Assembly: GCA_030431825.1 (NCBI GenBank)
Contig: JAUIIJ010000013.1
Coordinates: 33,878-97,877 of the forward strand
Reading direction: 5' to 3'
DNA from: Alphaproteobacteria bacterium
Lineage (GTDB): Bacteria; Pseudomonadota; Alphaproteobacteria; Rhodobacterales; Rhodobacteraceae
DNA: 64,000 nt
Each line of letters opens with the position of its first letter. Within the stretch, counting starts at the first letter, position 1. The position numbers were made by a program, and so were the translations under genes. The notes under the pieces are model-generated. The model ran no database searches. It was not told the DNA's origin and saw only the letters and a list, made by a program, of their open reading frames with translations. Of this stretch, positions 43,595 to 52,172 are shown piece by piece.

Positions 43595-44680
43595 TCAGGT
43601 GCCCGACTTGATCTTGGTCCAGAGGCGGGTCACCACGCGCTGGACCTTGGCGGGGTAAGGCGTGGTGGTGAACAGGTTCGACAGGGTCGCCTCGTCCGGA
43701 TAGATCGCCGGATCGCCGATCACATCCTCGATCAGGAAGTCCTGCGACGCCTTGTTGCCGTTCGCGTAATAAACGTAGTTCGACGCGGCCGCCATGTTCT
43801 CGGCGTCCATGATGAAGTTCAGGAAAACGTGCGCAGCGTCAGGATTCGGCGCGTCCACCGGGATCGCCATCTGGTCGAACCACATCTGCGCGCCTTCCGT
43901 GGCCGCGTGATATTCGATTTCGACGCCGTTATCCGCCTCGGCCGCCCGATCGCGCGACTGAAGGATGTCACCGGACCAGCCGACCGCGACGCAAATGTCG
44001 CCATTGGCCAGCGCGTTCACGTATTCCGAGCTGTGGAATTTCTGGATGTAGGGGCGAACCGGAGCAAATACCTCCTCGGCGCGCTTGATCACATCCGGGT
44101 CGTGGCTGTCGGGGTCCTCGCCCAGATATTTCAACGCCATCGGGATCAATTCCGCCGGCGCATCGAGGAAGTGCACCCCGCATTCCGACAGCTTTTCCAT
44201 GTTCGCGGGGTTGAAGACCAGTTCCAGCGAATTCACCGGCGCGTCGTCGCCAAGCAATTCACGAACCTTGCCGATATTCACGCCAATTCCGGTCGTTCCC
44301 CACATATAGTTGATGGAATAGGCGTTCTCGGGGTCGTATTGCTCGGTCCGCTCGGACACCACGTTCCACATGTTTGCAAGATTGGGGAGCTTTTCCGGAT
44401 CGAGCTTCTGGAAAGCACCCGCCGCGATCTGCCGCTGCAGGAACGTGCCGGATGGCACCACGACATCATAGCCCGAGCCGCCCGCAAGCATCTTTGTTTC
44501 CAGAACCTCGTTGCTGTCAAAGACGTCGTAGATCAGGTCGATCCCGGTCTCTGCCTCGAACTTGGTCAAGAGCTCTTCGTCGATATAGTCTGACCAGTTG
44601 TAGACCCGGACCTCTTCGGCCATGAGCGCACTGGCGCCAAGTGCCAGAACCGCAGTGAGTGTCACCGTTCGCAGTATCAT
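43595..44680 (-). CDS. potF: Polyamine-binding periplasmic protein (PotF type)
   Basis: 361 residues. A Sec signal (about 21 residues, ending ASALMA) precedes the mature start EEVRVYNWSDYIDEELL, the hallmark of PotD/PotF proteins. Later DICVAVGWSGDILQSRDRA and DQMAIPVDAPNPDAAHVFLNF are also typical of the putrescine-binding group. First gene of the minus-strand importer operon and divergent from the GntR gene. Confidence 0.92.
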   Translation of the reverse strand: MILRTVTLTAVLALGASALMAEEVRVYNWSDYIDEELLTKFEAETGIDLIYDVFDSNEVLETKMLAGGSGYDVVVPSGTFLQRQIAAGAFQKLDPEKLPNLANMWNVVSERTEQYDPENAYSINYMWGTTGIGVNIGKVRELLGDDAPVNSLELVFNPANMEKLSECGVHFLDAPAELIPMALKYLGEDPDSHDPDVIKRAEEVFAPVRPYIQKFHSSEYVNALANGDICVAVGWSGDILQSRDRAAEADNGVEIEYHAATEGAQMWFDQMAIPVDAPNPDAAHVFLNFIMDAENMAAASNYVYYANGNKASQDFLIEDVIGDPAIYPDEATLSNLFTTTPYPAKVQRVVTRLWTKIKSGT

Positions 44681-44724
44681 GAATATCTCCCCTTGGATTG
44701 CCGGATTGCCTCCGACCTACAACA

Positions 44725-44733
44725 TTTGATCAA
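44725..44733. promoter_or_regulatory. TTTGATCAA site upstream of potF and gntR
   Basis: TTTGATCAA, containing the palindrome TTGATCAA, lies 45 bp upstream of the potF start and 93 bp upstream of the GntR start. The same TTTGATCA occurs just before the aminotransferase gene at 45526, the other gene flanking the regulator, which suggests a shared operator. Confidence 0.5.
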
Positions 44734-44825
44734 GTTTTTCCTTCTTTGGCAATCACAGATATGCTTTCATGCCATAATGAAAGGTGCAAGAATTCCCGGC
44801 ATGCACATGAAACGGGCGGGGAACG

Positions 44826-45506
44826 ATGGTGAAAAACACAACAAGCCGGACGCCGGTCAGACCCGCGCAAATTCCGGCGCATGAGCTCGTCTACCAGCAA
44901 TTGCGCGAACAGATCCTGTTTGGCGAAATGGCTCCCGGTCAGGCGGTCACCATTCAGGGGCTGACGGCGTCACTTGGCGCCGGCATGACGCCGGTACGCG
45001 AAGCGATCCGCAGGCTGATCTCCGAGGGCGCGCTCGTGTTTCAGGGAAATCGCCGGGTGAGTGTCCCGAGGCTGCGGGCAGAGGATGCGGAACAGATAAT
45101 TTTCGTAAGAAAAACAGTAGAGAGAGAGCTATCACGACGGGCCGTCAAGAATATCTCGACCGCAGACATCGATCGCCTGGCCGCCATTGACACAGCCCTG
45201 GACCATGCCATTTCCAGCGGCGACATCGCCGGCTACCTGCGAGGAAACTACCAGTTTCATTCGACACTCTATGCCTTTGCCGATGCCCCAGTCATGGCCG
45301 AGATCGCCGACCGGTTGTGGCTGCGTTTCGGGCCCTCGCTGCGCGTGGTCTGCGGTTGGTTCGGGACCCAGAGTCTGCCGGACCGGCACAAGGACATTCT
45401 GATCGCGCTGCGCAGCGGTGATGCGGACGCCGTGGCGAACGCATTGGTTCAGGACATCGCGCAGGGCATGGAAAAGGTTGCCGCGGTCCTGGCGGAAGAC
45501 AACTGA
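44826..45506 (+). CDS. GntR-family (FadR-type) transcriptional regulator
   Basis: 226 residues. Winged helix at residues about 20-80 (HELVYQQLREQILFGEMAPGQAVTIQGLTASLGAGMTPVREAIRRL), then an all-helical FCD effector domain with His-rich metal/ligand positions (GNYQFHSTLY; PDRHKDIL). Lies between the PotFGHI operon and the aminotransferase gene, so probably governs polyamine uptake and breakdown. The effector may be a polyamine or its product. Confidence 0.9.
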   Translation: MVKNTTSRTPVRPAQIPAHELVYQQLREQILFGEMAPGQAVTIQGLTASLGAGMTPVREAIRRLISEGALVFQGNRRVSVPRLRAEDAEQIIFVRKTVERELSRRAVKNISTADIDRLAAIDTALDHAISSGDIAGYLRGNYQFHSTLYAFADAPVMAEIADRLWLRFGPSLRVVCGWFGTQSLPDRHKDILIALRSGDADAVANALVQDIAQGMEKVAAVLAEDN

Positions 45507-45525
45507 TTCGATTGACAGCAAGAAA

Positions 45526-45533
45526 TTTGATCA
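45526..45533. promoter_or_regulatory. TTTGATCA site upstream of the aminotransferase gene
   Basis: Same eight bases as at 44725-44732, placed 37 bp upstream of the aminotransferase ATG in the 63-bp gap after the GntR gene. Overlaps the likely promoter. Confidence 0.45.
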
Positions 45534-45569
45534 TATTTTGGCTTTAACCTAATTCCGGGAGACAGCGCC

Positions 45570-46967
45570 ATGAACGCGATAACGAATCATCTGCCCACGG
45601 CTGAGTTGCAGGCGCTTGACGCCGCTCATCACATGCACCCGTTCACTGCCGGCGGCGAACTGGCCGAAAAGGGTGCCAGGGTCATCACCCGGGCCAAGGG
45701 CGTGACTCTCACCGACAGTGAGGGCAACGAGATCCTCGACGGGATGGCCGGCCTCTGGTGCGTGAATATCGGCTATGGCCGCGAGGAGCTCGCCGAGGCG
45801 GCGGCGCGGCAAATCCGCGAATTGCCCTATTACAACACGTTTTTTCAAACCACCCATGTGCCCGCCATCGCACTCGCCAACAAGCTGGCGGAGCTTGCAC
45901 CGGGCGATCTGAACCACGTGTTCTTTGCCGGGTCCGGTTCCGAAGCGAATGATACCAACATCCGCATGGTGCGCACCTACTGGGCAATGAAGGGGAAGCC
46001 GTCGAAATCGATCATCATCAGTCGCAAGAACGCCTATCACGGCTCGTCCGTGGGCAGCGGCAGCCTGGGCGGAATGACATATATGCACGCGCAGGGCGGA
46101 ATGCCGATTCCCGACATTCACCATATCAACCAGCCGCACTGGTGGGCAGAAGGCGGCGACAGCACGCCCGAAGAGTTCGGCCTTGCCCGCGCCCGCGAAC
46201 TGGAAAACGCGATCAACGAACTTGGCGAGGATCGCGTCGCCGCCTTCATAGCCGAGCCGATCCAGGGCGCCGGTGGCGTGATCATTCCGCCCGAAACCTA
46301 TTGGCCCGAGATCCAGCGGATTTGCGACAAATACGAGATCCTGCTCATCGCGGACGAGGTGATTTGCGGTTTCGGCCGCACCGGCAACTGGTTCGGCAGC
46401 CAGACGCTGGGCATCCGTCCCGACATCATGACGGTCGCCAAGGGGTTGAGCTCGGGCTATGCGCCGATCGGCGGGTCGATCGTCAGCGACGAGGTTGCCA
46501 ATGTCATCGGCAGCGGCGAGTTCAATCACGGCTATACCTATTCCGGGCATCCCGTTGCATCCGCCATCGCGCTGGAAAACCTGCGCATCCTCGAAGAGGA
46601 GAACCTGATCGAACACGTCCGTGACGTGGCCGCGCCATACATGCAGGAAAAATGGGCCACGTTGGGAGATCACCCGATCGTCGGCGACGCCCGGATGGTC
46701 GGGTTGATGGGTTCCATCGCACTGACCCCGAACAAGGAGAGCCGGGCCAGGTTCGCCGCGGACGAGGGCAGCGTCGGGCTGATCTGTCGCGAGCGGTGTT
46801 TCGCCAACAACCTGGTGATGCGCCACGTGGGCGATCGCATGGTGGTATCGCCGCCGCTGGTCATCACACAGGACGAAATCGACACGCTGATCACGCGCGC
46901 GAAACGCGCGCTGGATGAGTGCCATGCCGAAATCAAGGAACAGGGATTGCTCAAGCCGGCGTCCTGA
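45570..46967 (+). CDS. Class III omega-aminotransferase, probable putrescine/polyamine-pyruvate aminotransferase
   Basis: 465 residues, CCGGGAGA upstream of the ATG. Class III fold: HPFTAGGELAEKGARV, GMAGLWCVNIGYGREE, FAGSGSEANDTNIRM, the Asp holding PLP in LLIADEVICGFGRTG, and the PLP Lys in MTVAKGLSSGYAPIGG. Closest in type to SpuC-like enzymes that move an amino group from putrescine or gamma-glutamylputrescine products to pyruvate. The polyamine importers on both sides agree. Confidence 0.88.
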   Translation: MNAITNHLPTAELQALDAAHHMHPFTAGGELAEKGARVITRAKGVTLTDSEGNEILDGMAGLWCVNIGYGREELAEAAARQIRELPYYNTFFQTTHVPAIALANKLAELAPGDLNHVFFAGSGSEANDTNIRMVRTYWAMKGKPSKSIIISRKNAYHGSSVGSGSLGGMTYMHAQGGMPIPDIHHINQPHWWAEGGDSTPEEFGLARARELENAINELGEDRVAAFIAEPIQGAGGVIIPPETYWPEIQRICDKYEILLIADEVICGFGRTGNWFGSQTLGIRPDIMTVAKGLSSGYAPIGGSIVSDEVANVIGSGEFNHGYTYSGHPVASAIALENLRILEEENLIEHVRDVAAPYMQEKWATLGDHPIVGDARMVGLMGSIALTPNKESRARFAADEGSVGLICRERCFANNLVMRHVGDRMVVSPPLVITQDEIDTLITRAKRALDECHAEIKEQGLLKPAS

Positions 46968-47009
46968 TCCGGTTCAGGGGCGGATCATCGTGTTCGCCCC
47001 TGCCCGCTT

Positions 47010-48194
47010 TCAACGAGGCTCCTGCCGCAGCACCCGCGAACGGGCGAGACCGAGAAGCATGTCCAGGCATTTCTCGAGTTGCTCGATGCGCAGGAATTCA
47101 TCCGGTTTGTGGGCCTGGTCGATTGAACCGGGGCCACAGACCGCGACCGACATCCCCATCTGCTGAAACAGGCCCGCTTCGGTGCCGAACGGAACCACAT
47201 CCGCGCCGTTGGCTCCGAGCAGTGTCGCCAGCAGGTCACGTGCCGCGTTCTCTGCCATCACCTGCAGACCGGCCACCTCGCCCACCACCTCCGTGACGAT
47301 ATCTGCCTCCGGTCGGATCGTGCGCATCATGGGCAGCAGTTCGGTATCGACGACCCGCTGCATCGCCGTCTTGACGAACGCCGCATCGCCGTCCTGAACC
47401 GGGCGCATTTCCCAATCCACCTCGGCCTTGCCCGCAATCACGTTATGGGCGACGCCACCTGTGATCCGCCCGATGTTAATCGTGGTCCAGGGCGGTTCGA
47501 ACCGGCTGTCGCTCGGTGCGCGCATCATGAGTTCGCCGCGCAGCTGCATCAGTTCGGCCAAATATCGCGCCGCGTATTCCACCGCGTTGACTCCGCGATG
47601 CGGCGCAGAGCCATGTCCTTCCAGGCCACTGAAACGCACAGTATATTCGCAACATCCCTTGTGTCCCTCGATCACCTGCATGCCCGTCGGCTCGCCGATG
47701 ATCGCCATTGCCGGCCTGATGCCGCGTTCCTGCAATGCCGGAACAAGGGCGCGCGCGCCCAGGCAACCGACCTCTTCGTCATAGGTGAAGGCAAAATGAA
47801 CCGGTCGCCGCAGCTCCTGTTTCGCGAACTCCGGCGCCAGCACCGTCGCAGCGGCAATGAAACCCTTCATGTCGCAGGTGCCGCGGCCAAACAACGCTCC
47901 CCCGGCTTCGCGCAACTCAAACGGATCGCTGGTCCAGTCCTGATCCGCGACAGGAACAACATCGGTATGACCGGACAACACCATACCGCCGGGCACATCC
48001 GGGCCAAGTGTCGCAAACAGGTTTGCCTTTTTCCCGTCCGGTGTTTCAAACAGATCGACCCGCGCGCCCGCGTCCTCGAGCCGTGCGGCGAGATCGGCGA
48101 CCATCAGGCGATTGCTGTCTGAGGGAACGGTCGGATAGGATACCAGCCGCTCCAGATACCGGACGGTTTCCCCGAGATACTCTTTCATCGGCAT
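47010..48194 (-). CDS. argE: Acetylornithine deacetylase/ArgE-like M20 peptidase
   Basis: 394 residues. M20 dinuclear-zinc motifs: VLSGHTDVVPVAD (His/Asp), RGTCDMKGFIAAA (bridging Asp), TYDEEVGCLGA (catalytic Glu pair), plus the dimerisation domain (GLEGHGSAPHRGVNAVEYAARYL). The start may be 2 codons later. Expected to hydrolyse N-acetylornithine to ornithine, or an acylated polyamine in this setting. Standing between an aminotransferase and a polyamine importer, it could do either. Confidence 0.85.
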   Translation of the reverse strand: MPMKEYLGETVRYLERLVSYPTVPSDSNRLMVADLAARLEDAGARVDLFETPDGKKANLFATLGPDVPGGMVLSGHTDVVPVADQDWTSDPFELREAGGALFGRGTCDMKGFIAAATVLAPEFAKQELRRPVHFAFTYDEEVGCLGARALVPALQERGIRPAMAIIGEPTGMQVIEGHKGCCEYTVRFSGLEGHGSAPHRGVNAVEYAARYLAELMQLRGELMMRAPSDSRFEPPWTTINIGRITGGVAHNVIAGKAEVDWEMRPVQDGDAAFVKTAMQRVVDTELLPMMRTIRPEADIVTEVVGEVAGLQVMAENAARDLLATLLGANGADVVPFGTEAGLFQQMGMSVAVCGPGSIDQAHKPDEFLRIEQLEKCLDMLLGLARSRVLRQEPR

Positions 48195-48302
48195 TCTGGT
48201 GAAACGGTTGGTATGGCGGCAATCGCCAAGCCGGTAAGGTCAGTCATGATCGCGCGCTCCGGTCTCAATCAAGCCTATCCAAACAGATATGAACAACAAG
48301 TC

Positions 48303-48330
48303 AATTTGCCGGACAAATCCGGTGCAAATT
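48303..48330. promoter_or_regulatory. Inverted repeat in the argE/potA divergent region
   Basis: Outer arms AATTTGC (48303-48309) and GCAAATT (48324-48330) are exact inverted repeats, and inside them CGGA and TCCG pair again, offset by 2 bases. It lies in the 279-bp gap between two divergent genes, where a regulator site would be expected. Confidence 0.4.
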
Positions 48331-48473
48331 CGCGCATTGTTGCCGCGTTCCCTGATGAATTTGCGATCAAAACCGCATTATCGGGTGAATTGGTTGCATG
48401 ACCGGCATGCTCTGTGTTTAACTTTTTCCAGAAAACAGCAGAACAATCTGCGGGAAGTCCAAGGGGAGCCAAT

Positions 48474-49574
48474 TTGGCCGATATACATTCGTCTGACGCG
48501 TTCGTTGAGTTTGAACGCGTCCAAAAGAGCTATGACGGCGAGAATCTCGTCGTCAAGGATCTGAACCTTGTCATGCCCAAGGGTGAGTTTCTGACCATGC
48601 TCGGCCCGTCGGGGTCCGGCAAGACCACATGCCTCATGATGCTGGCCGGTTTCGAGACCGCCACCCACGGCGACATCCGGCTGGACGGAGAGTCGATCAA
48701 CAATATTCCGCCGCACAAGCGCGGCATCGGCATGGTATTCCAGAATTACGCCCTGTTCCCGCATATGACGGTTGCCGAGAACCTGAGCTTTCCTCTGGAA
48801 GTGCGCAAGATGGGCAAATCCGAGCGCGAGGCCAAGGTCAAGCGCGTGCTTGACATGGTGCAGATGGGCGAGTTTGGCGGCCGTCGTCCGGCACAGTTGT
48901 CGGGCGGACAGCAACAGCGTATCGCGCTTGCGCGGGCGCTGGTTTTCGAGGCCGAGCTGGTGCTCATGGACGAACCGCTGGGCGCGCTCGACAAGCAGCT
49001 GCGCGAACACATGCAGTTCGAAATCAAGCGGATCGCCGACAATCTCGGGATCACCGTCGTCTACGTGACCCACGATCAGACCGAAGCACTGACGATGTCC
49101 GACCGCGTGGCGGTTTTCGATGACGGGCGCATTCAGCAGCTCGCACCGCCCGACACGCTTTATGAACAGCCCGAAAACAGCTTTGTCGCGCAGTTCATCG
49201 GCGAGAACAACACGCTGGAAGGTGTCGTCAAGGAGATCAACGGCGACGTCGCGCTTGTCAGGCTGGATGATGGCGAATTGATCGACTGCAAACCGGTCAA
49301 TGTCAGCAAGCCGGGCGAGCGGACCCGCGTGTCGATCCGACCGGAACGTGTGGAATACAACAAGGAACGCCTTCAGGAAGGCGTTCACACCCTCAAGGCA
49401 GAGGTCATGGAGTTCATCTATATGGGTGACATCTTCCGGACCCGCCTCAAGGTCGCCGGGAATGACGAGTTCATCATCAAGACCCGGAACGCGCCGGACC
49501 AGGTCCGGCTCCAGCCGGGCACCCAGATCGAAATCGGCTGGCTGCCCCAGGATTGTCGTGCGCTTGACGCGTAG
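48474..49574 (+). CDS. potA: Polyamine ABC transporter ATP-binding protein (PotA type)
   Basis: 366 residues if it starts at the TTG at 48474, which has AAGGGGAG 7 bases upstream. An ATG at 48414 in the same frame has no site and adds an atypical 20-residue tail. Walker A GPSGSGKT, signature LSGGQQQRIALARAL, Walker B LVLMDEPLGALD, and a C-terminal TOBE domain (RVSIRPERVEYN). First gene of the plus-strand importer operon 48474-53351. Confidence 0.9.
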   Translation: MADIHSSDAFVEFERVQKSYDGENLVVKDLNLVMPKGEFLTMLGPSGSGKTTCLMMLAGFETATHGDIRLDGESINNIPPHKRGIGMVFQNYALFPHMTVAENLSFPLEVRKMGKSEREAKVKRVLDMVQMGEFGGRRPAQLSGGQQQRIALARALVFEAELVLMDEPLGALDKQLREHMQFEIKRIADNLGITVVYVTHDQTEALTMSDRVAVFDDGRIQQLAPPDTLYEQPENSFVAQFIGENNTLEGVVKEINGDVALVRLDDGELIDCKPVNVSKPGERTRVSIRPERVEYNKERLQEGVHTLKAEVMEFIYMGDIFRTRLKVAGNDEFIIKTRNAPDQVRLQPGTQIEIGWLPQDCRALDA

Positions 49575-49685
49575 CGGACAGAGGCGTCGCCCTGATCATG
49601 GTGGCGACGCAATCGGGTGGGCAAGGTCCTGCCATGCCGACCCGATCCACCCAAATCACGGTAAAACCACAGGGAGAAATAACGA

Positions 49686-50789
49686 ATGAAACCGTTGAAC
49701 CTACTCATGGCGACCACGGCGCTGGCGATTGCCGGCGGCATGGCGAGCGCCCAGGACATGACCGACGAGATGACCATCGTCAGCTGGGGCGGAGCCTATT
49801 CCAACTCGCAGCAAAAGGCCTATCACGAGCCTTACATGGAAAAGACCGGCGTCAAGATCATCAATGACGAAAGCTCGGCCGAAGCGGTGGCCAAGCTGCG
49901 CGCGATGAACGAAGCGGGCAACGTGACCTGGGATGTCGTCGACGTCGTGGCCTCTGATGCCATCCGCCTTTGCGATGAAGGTCTGGCGATGGAAATCGAC
50001 CCGGACACGCAACTTGCGGCCGCGCCGGATGGCACCTCCGCCGCGGATGATTTCGGCGACCTTCTGGTTTCCGAGTGCTTCATCCCGCAGATCGTCTATT
50101 CCACGGCCTTTGGTTATCGCACCGATCTTGTCGGCGACACGCCCCCGGATGACATCTGCGATGTCTTCGACACCGAGACCTATCCCGGCAAGCGTTCGCT
50201 GGAAAAACGTCCGATCAACAACATGGAATGGGCGCTGCTGTGCGATGGTGTGGCCAAGGACGACGTCTATGACGTGCTCGCCACCGCGGAAGGCCAGGAA
50301 CAGGCGCTTGCCAAGCTCGACACCATCAAGGACGACGTGATCTGGTGGTCTGCCGGCGCCGACACGCCCCAGCTTCTCGCCGATGGCGAAGTTGTGATGG
50401 GCTCGACCTATAACGGTCGCCTGTTCAGCGTGATCGAAGAGCAAAAGCAACCGGTTGCGATGCTCTGGGATGCGCAGGTGTTTGATCTTGACGGCTGGAT
50501 CATTCCCGCAGGTCTTTCCGAAGAACGCAAGGCCCGTGCGCTGGACTACATCATGTTCGCGACAGACACGCAGCGTCTCGCGGATCAGGCGAAGTACATC
50601 AGCTATGGCCCCGCACGCGCATCCTCGGCACCGCTGGTCGGGCAACATGCCGAACTGGGCATCGACATGGCGCCGCACATGCCGACGGATCCGGCAAATG
50701 CCAAGAACACATTCCTCTACAACTATGAGTTCTGGGCCGACTACCGCGACGACATCGACGCCAAGTTCCAGGCATGGCTGGCCAAGTAA
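49686..50789 (+). CDS. ABC transporter extracellular solute-binding protein (PotD/YdcS-like)
   Basis: 367 residues with GGGAGAAAT upstream of the start. Signal peptide (ending GGMASA) then MTIVSWGGAYSNSQQKAYHEPY, typical of the COG0687 binding-protein family. The mature protein is acidic and has an even number of Cys residues (LCDEG, SECF, DDICD, LLCDG) that could pair. Encoded between the ATPase and permease genes of the same importer; the ligand is a polyamine or related amine by inference. Confidence 0.88.
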   Translation: MKPLNLLMATTALAIAGGMASAQDMTDEMTIVSWGGAYSNSQQKAYHEPYMEKTGVKIINDESSAEAVAKLRAMNEAGNVTWDVVDVVASDAIRLCDEGLAMEIDPDTQLAAAPDGTSAADDFGDLLVSECFIPQIVYSTAFGYRTDLVGDTPPDDICDVFDTETYPGKRSLEKRPINNMEWALLCDGVAKDDVYDVLATAEGQEQALAKLDTIKDDVIWWSAGADTPQLLADGEVVMGSTYNGRLFSVIEEQKQPVAMLWDAQVFDLDGWIIPAGLSEERKARALDYIMFATDTQRLADQAKYISYGPARASSAPLVGQHAELGIDMAPHMPTDPANAKNTFLYNYEFWADYRDDIDAKFQAWLAK

Positions 50790-50811
50790 GCCGCTGACCT
50801 GAAAACCCTTT

Positions 50812-50838
50812 CCGGGGGCGGGACACCACCGCCCCCGG
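50812..50838 (+). terminator. Strong intercistronic hairpin after the solute-binding protein gene
   Basis: Perfect 10-bp inverted repeat CCGGGGGCGG / CCGCCCCCGG with a 7-base loop, 22 bp after the stop and without a T-run. It would stabilise the upstream mRNA or slow transcription into the permease genes rather than terminate fully. This is common after binding-protein genes. Confidence 0.65.
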
Positions 50839-50893
50839 ACCGGTGCCCGGCGTATCGCGCACGCCCGACGGCCGCCCAGCAAGGAGCATTTCC

Positions 50894-52168
50894 ATGAGCG
50901 ATCAAACGACTTCCGGTCCGGTACTCGCCGCTGACGGCACACCTCTCAAACGCAGCCTGGCGCGGGCCCTCAGGCTTCAGAAGATGCGCGCACTTGCGCT
51001 GATCGCGCCGCTGCTGCTGTTCGTTCTGATCACGTTCATTGCACCGATTGCGGACATGCTGTTCCGCTCGGTCGAAAACCAGATTGTCTCCGAAACCCTG
51101 CCGCAAACGGTCGTGGCGCTGGCCGACTGGGATCCGACCACCGGCGAGGCCCCGGACGAAGCCGTATACAGGGCGCTCGCCGCAGACCTCAAGGTCGCGG
51201 TCGAAGACAAGACGCACACCAGGCTGGGTTCGCGCCTGAACTATGAGCTGACCGGCGCATCCTCGCTGTTCCGCAAGAGCGGTCGCAAGGTCAAGCGCAT
51301 GGATTTGGAAAGCGACACGTCGTTCAAGGAAGCGTTTACCGACATCGACCGGAAATGGGGCGAGGTTGCGATCTGGGAGACGATCCAGACCTACTCTCCC
51401 AAGTATACCAACGGCTATTTCCTGAACGCTGTTGACATGCGCAAAGGCCCCGACGGACCCGAGGCGCGCCCCGAGAACCAGCAAATCTACATGATGCTGT
51501 TCGGCCGCACCCTGTTCATGAGCCTGGTGATCACGATGTCCTGCATCATTCTGGGCTACCCGGTCGCCTGGCTTCTGGCCAACCTTCCGACGCGCACATC
51601 GAACCTGCTGATGATCCTTGTATTGCTGCCGTTCTGGACGTCACTGCTGGTGCGGACATCGGCGTGGAAAGTGATGTTGCAGCAACAGGGGGTGATAAAC
51701 GACACGCTGGTGTGGCTGGGGCTGGTCGCCGATGACGCGCGGCTGGTGATGATCAACAACCAGTTCGGCACGATCGTCGCGATGACACATATCCTGCTGC
51801 CCTTCATGATTTTGCCGATGTACTCCGTCATGCAGACGATCCAGCCAAGCTATCTGCGTGCGGCCAAGTCCATGGGCGCGACCAACTGGACCGCGTTCTG
51901 GCGGGTCTACTTCCCGCAATCGGTGCCCGGCATCGGGGCGGGATCGATCCTCGTCTTCATCCTGTCCATCGGATATTACATCACGCCGGAGATCGTGGGC
52001 GGCAACACCGGCACGTTCATTTCGAACCGTATCGCCTATCACATCTCGAGTTCGCTGAACTGGGGTCTGGCGGCGGCGCTCGGAGCGATCCTGCTGGCCG
52101 TGGTCCTGCTGCTCTATTACGTCTACGACAAGATCGTCGGCATCGATAACGTCAAGCTGGGAGGTTGA
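50894..52168 (+). CDS. ABC transporter permease with large periplasmic insert (PotB-like)
   Basis: 424 residues from the ATG at 50894, preceded by AAGGAG; an in-frame ATG at 50843 lies inside the hairpin-side spacer. Helix 1 (LALIAPLLLFVLITFIAPIADMLF) is followed by an extra hydrophilic region of about 140 residues before the remaining helices, so it is much longer than PotB/PotH (about 290). The EAA loop is SYLRAAKSMGATNWTAFWRVYFPQSVPGIGAG. Partner of the next permease, 4 bases downstream. Confidence 0.88.
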   Translation: MSDQTTSGPVLAADGTPLKRSLARALRLQKMRALALIAPLLLFVLITFIAPIADMLFRSVENQIVSETLPQTVVALADWDPTTGEAPDEAVYRALAADLKVAVEDKTHTRLGSRLNYELTGASSLFRKSGRKVKRMDLESDTSFKEAFTDIDRKWGEVAIWETIQTYSPKYTNGYFLNAVDMRKGPDGPEARPENQQIYMMLFGRTLFMSLVITMSCIILGYPVAWLLANLPTRTSNLLMILVLLPFWTSLLVRTSAWKVMLQQQGVINDTLVWLGLVADDARLVMINNQFGTIVAMTHILLPFMILPMYSVMQTIQPSYLRAAKSMGATNWTAFWRVYFPQSVPGIGAGSILVFILSIGYYITPEIVGGNTGTFISNRIAYHISSSLNWGLAAALGAILLAVVLLLYYVYDKIVGIDNVKLGG

Positions 52169-52172
52169 GACG

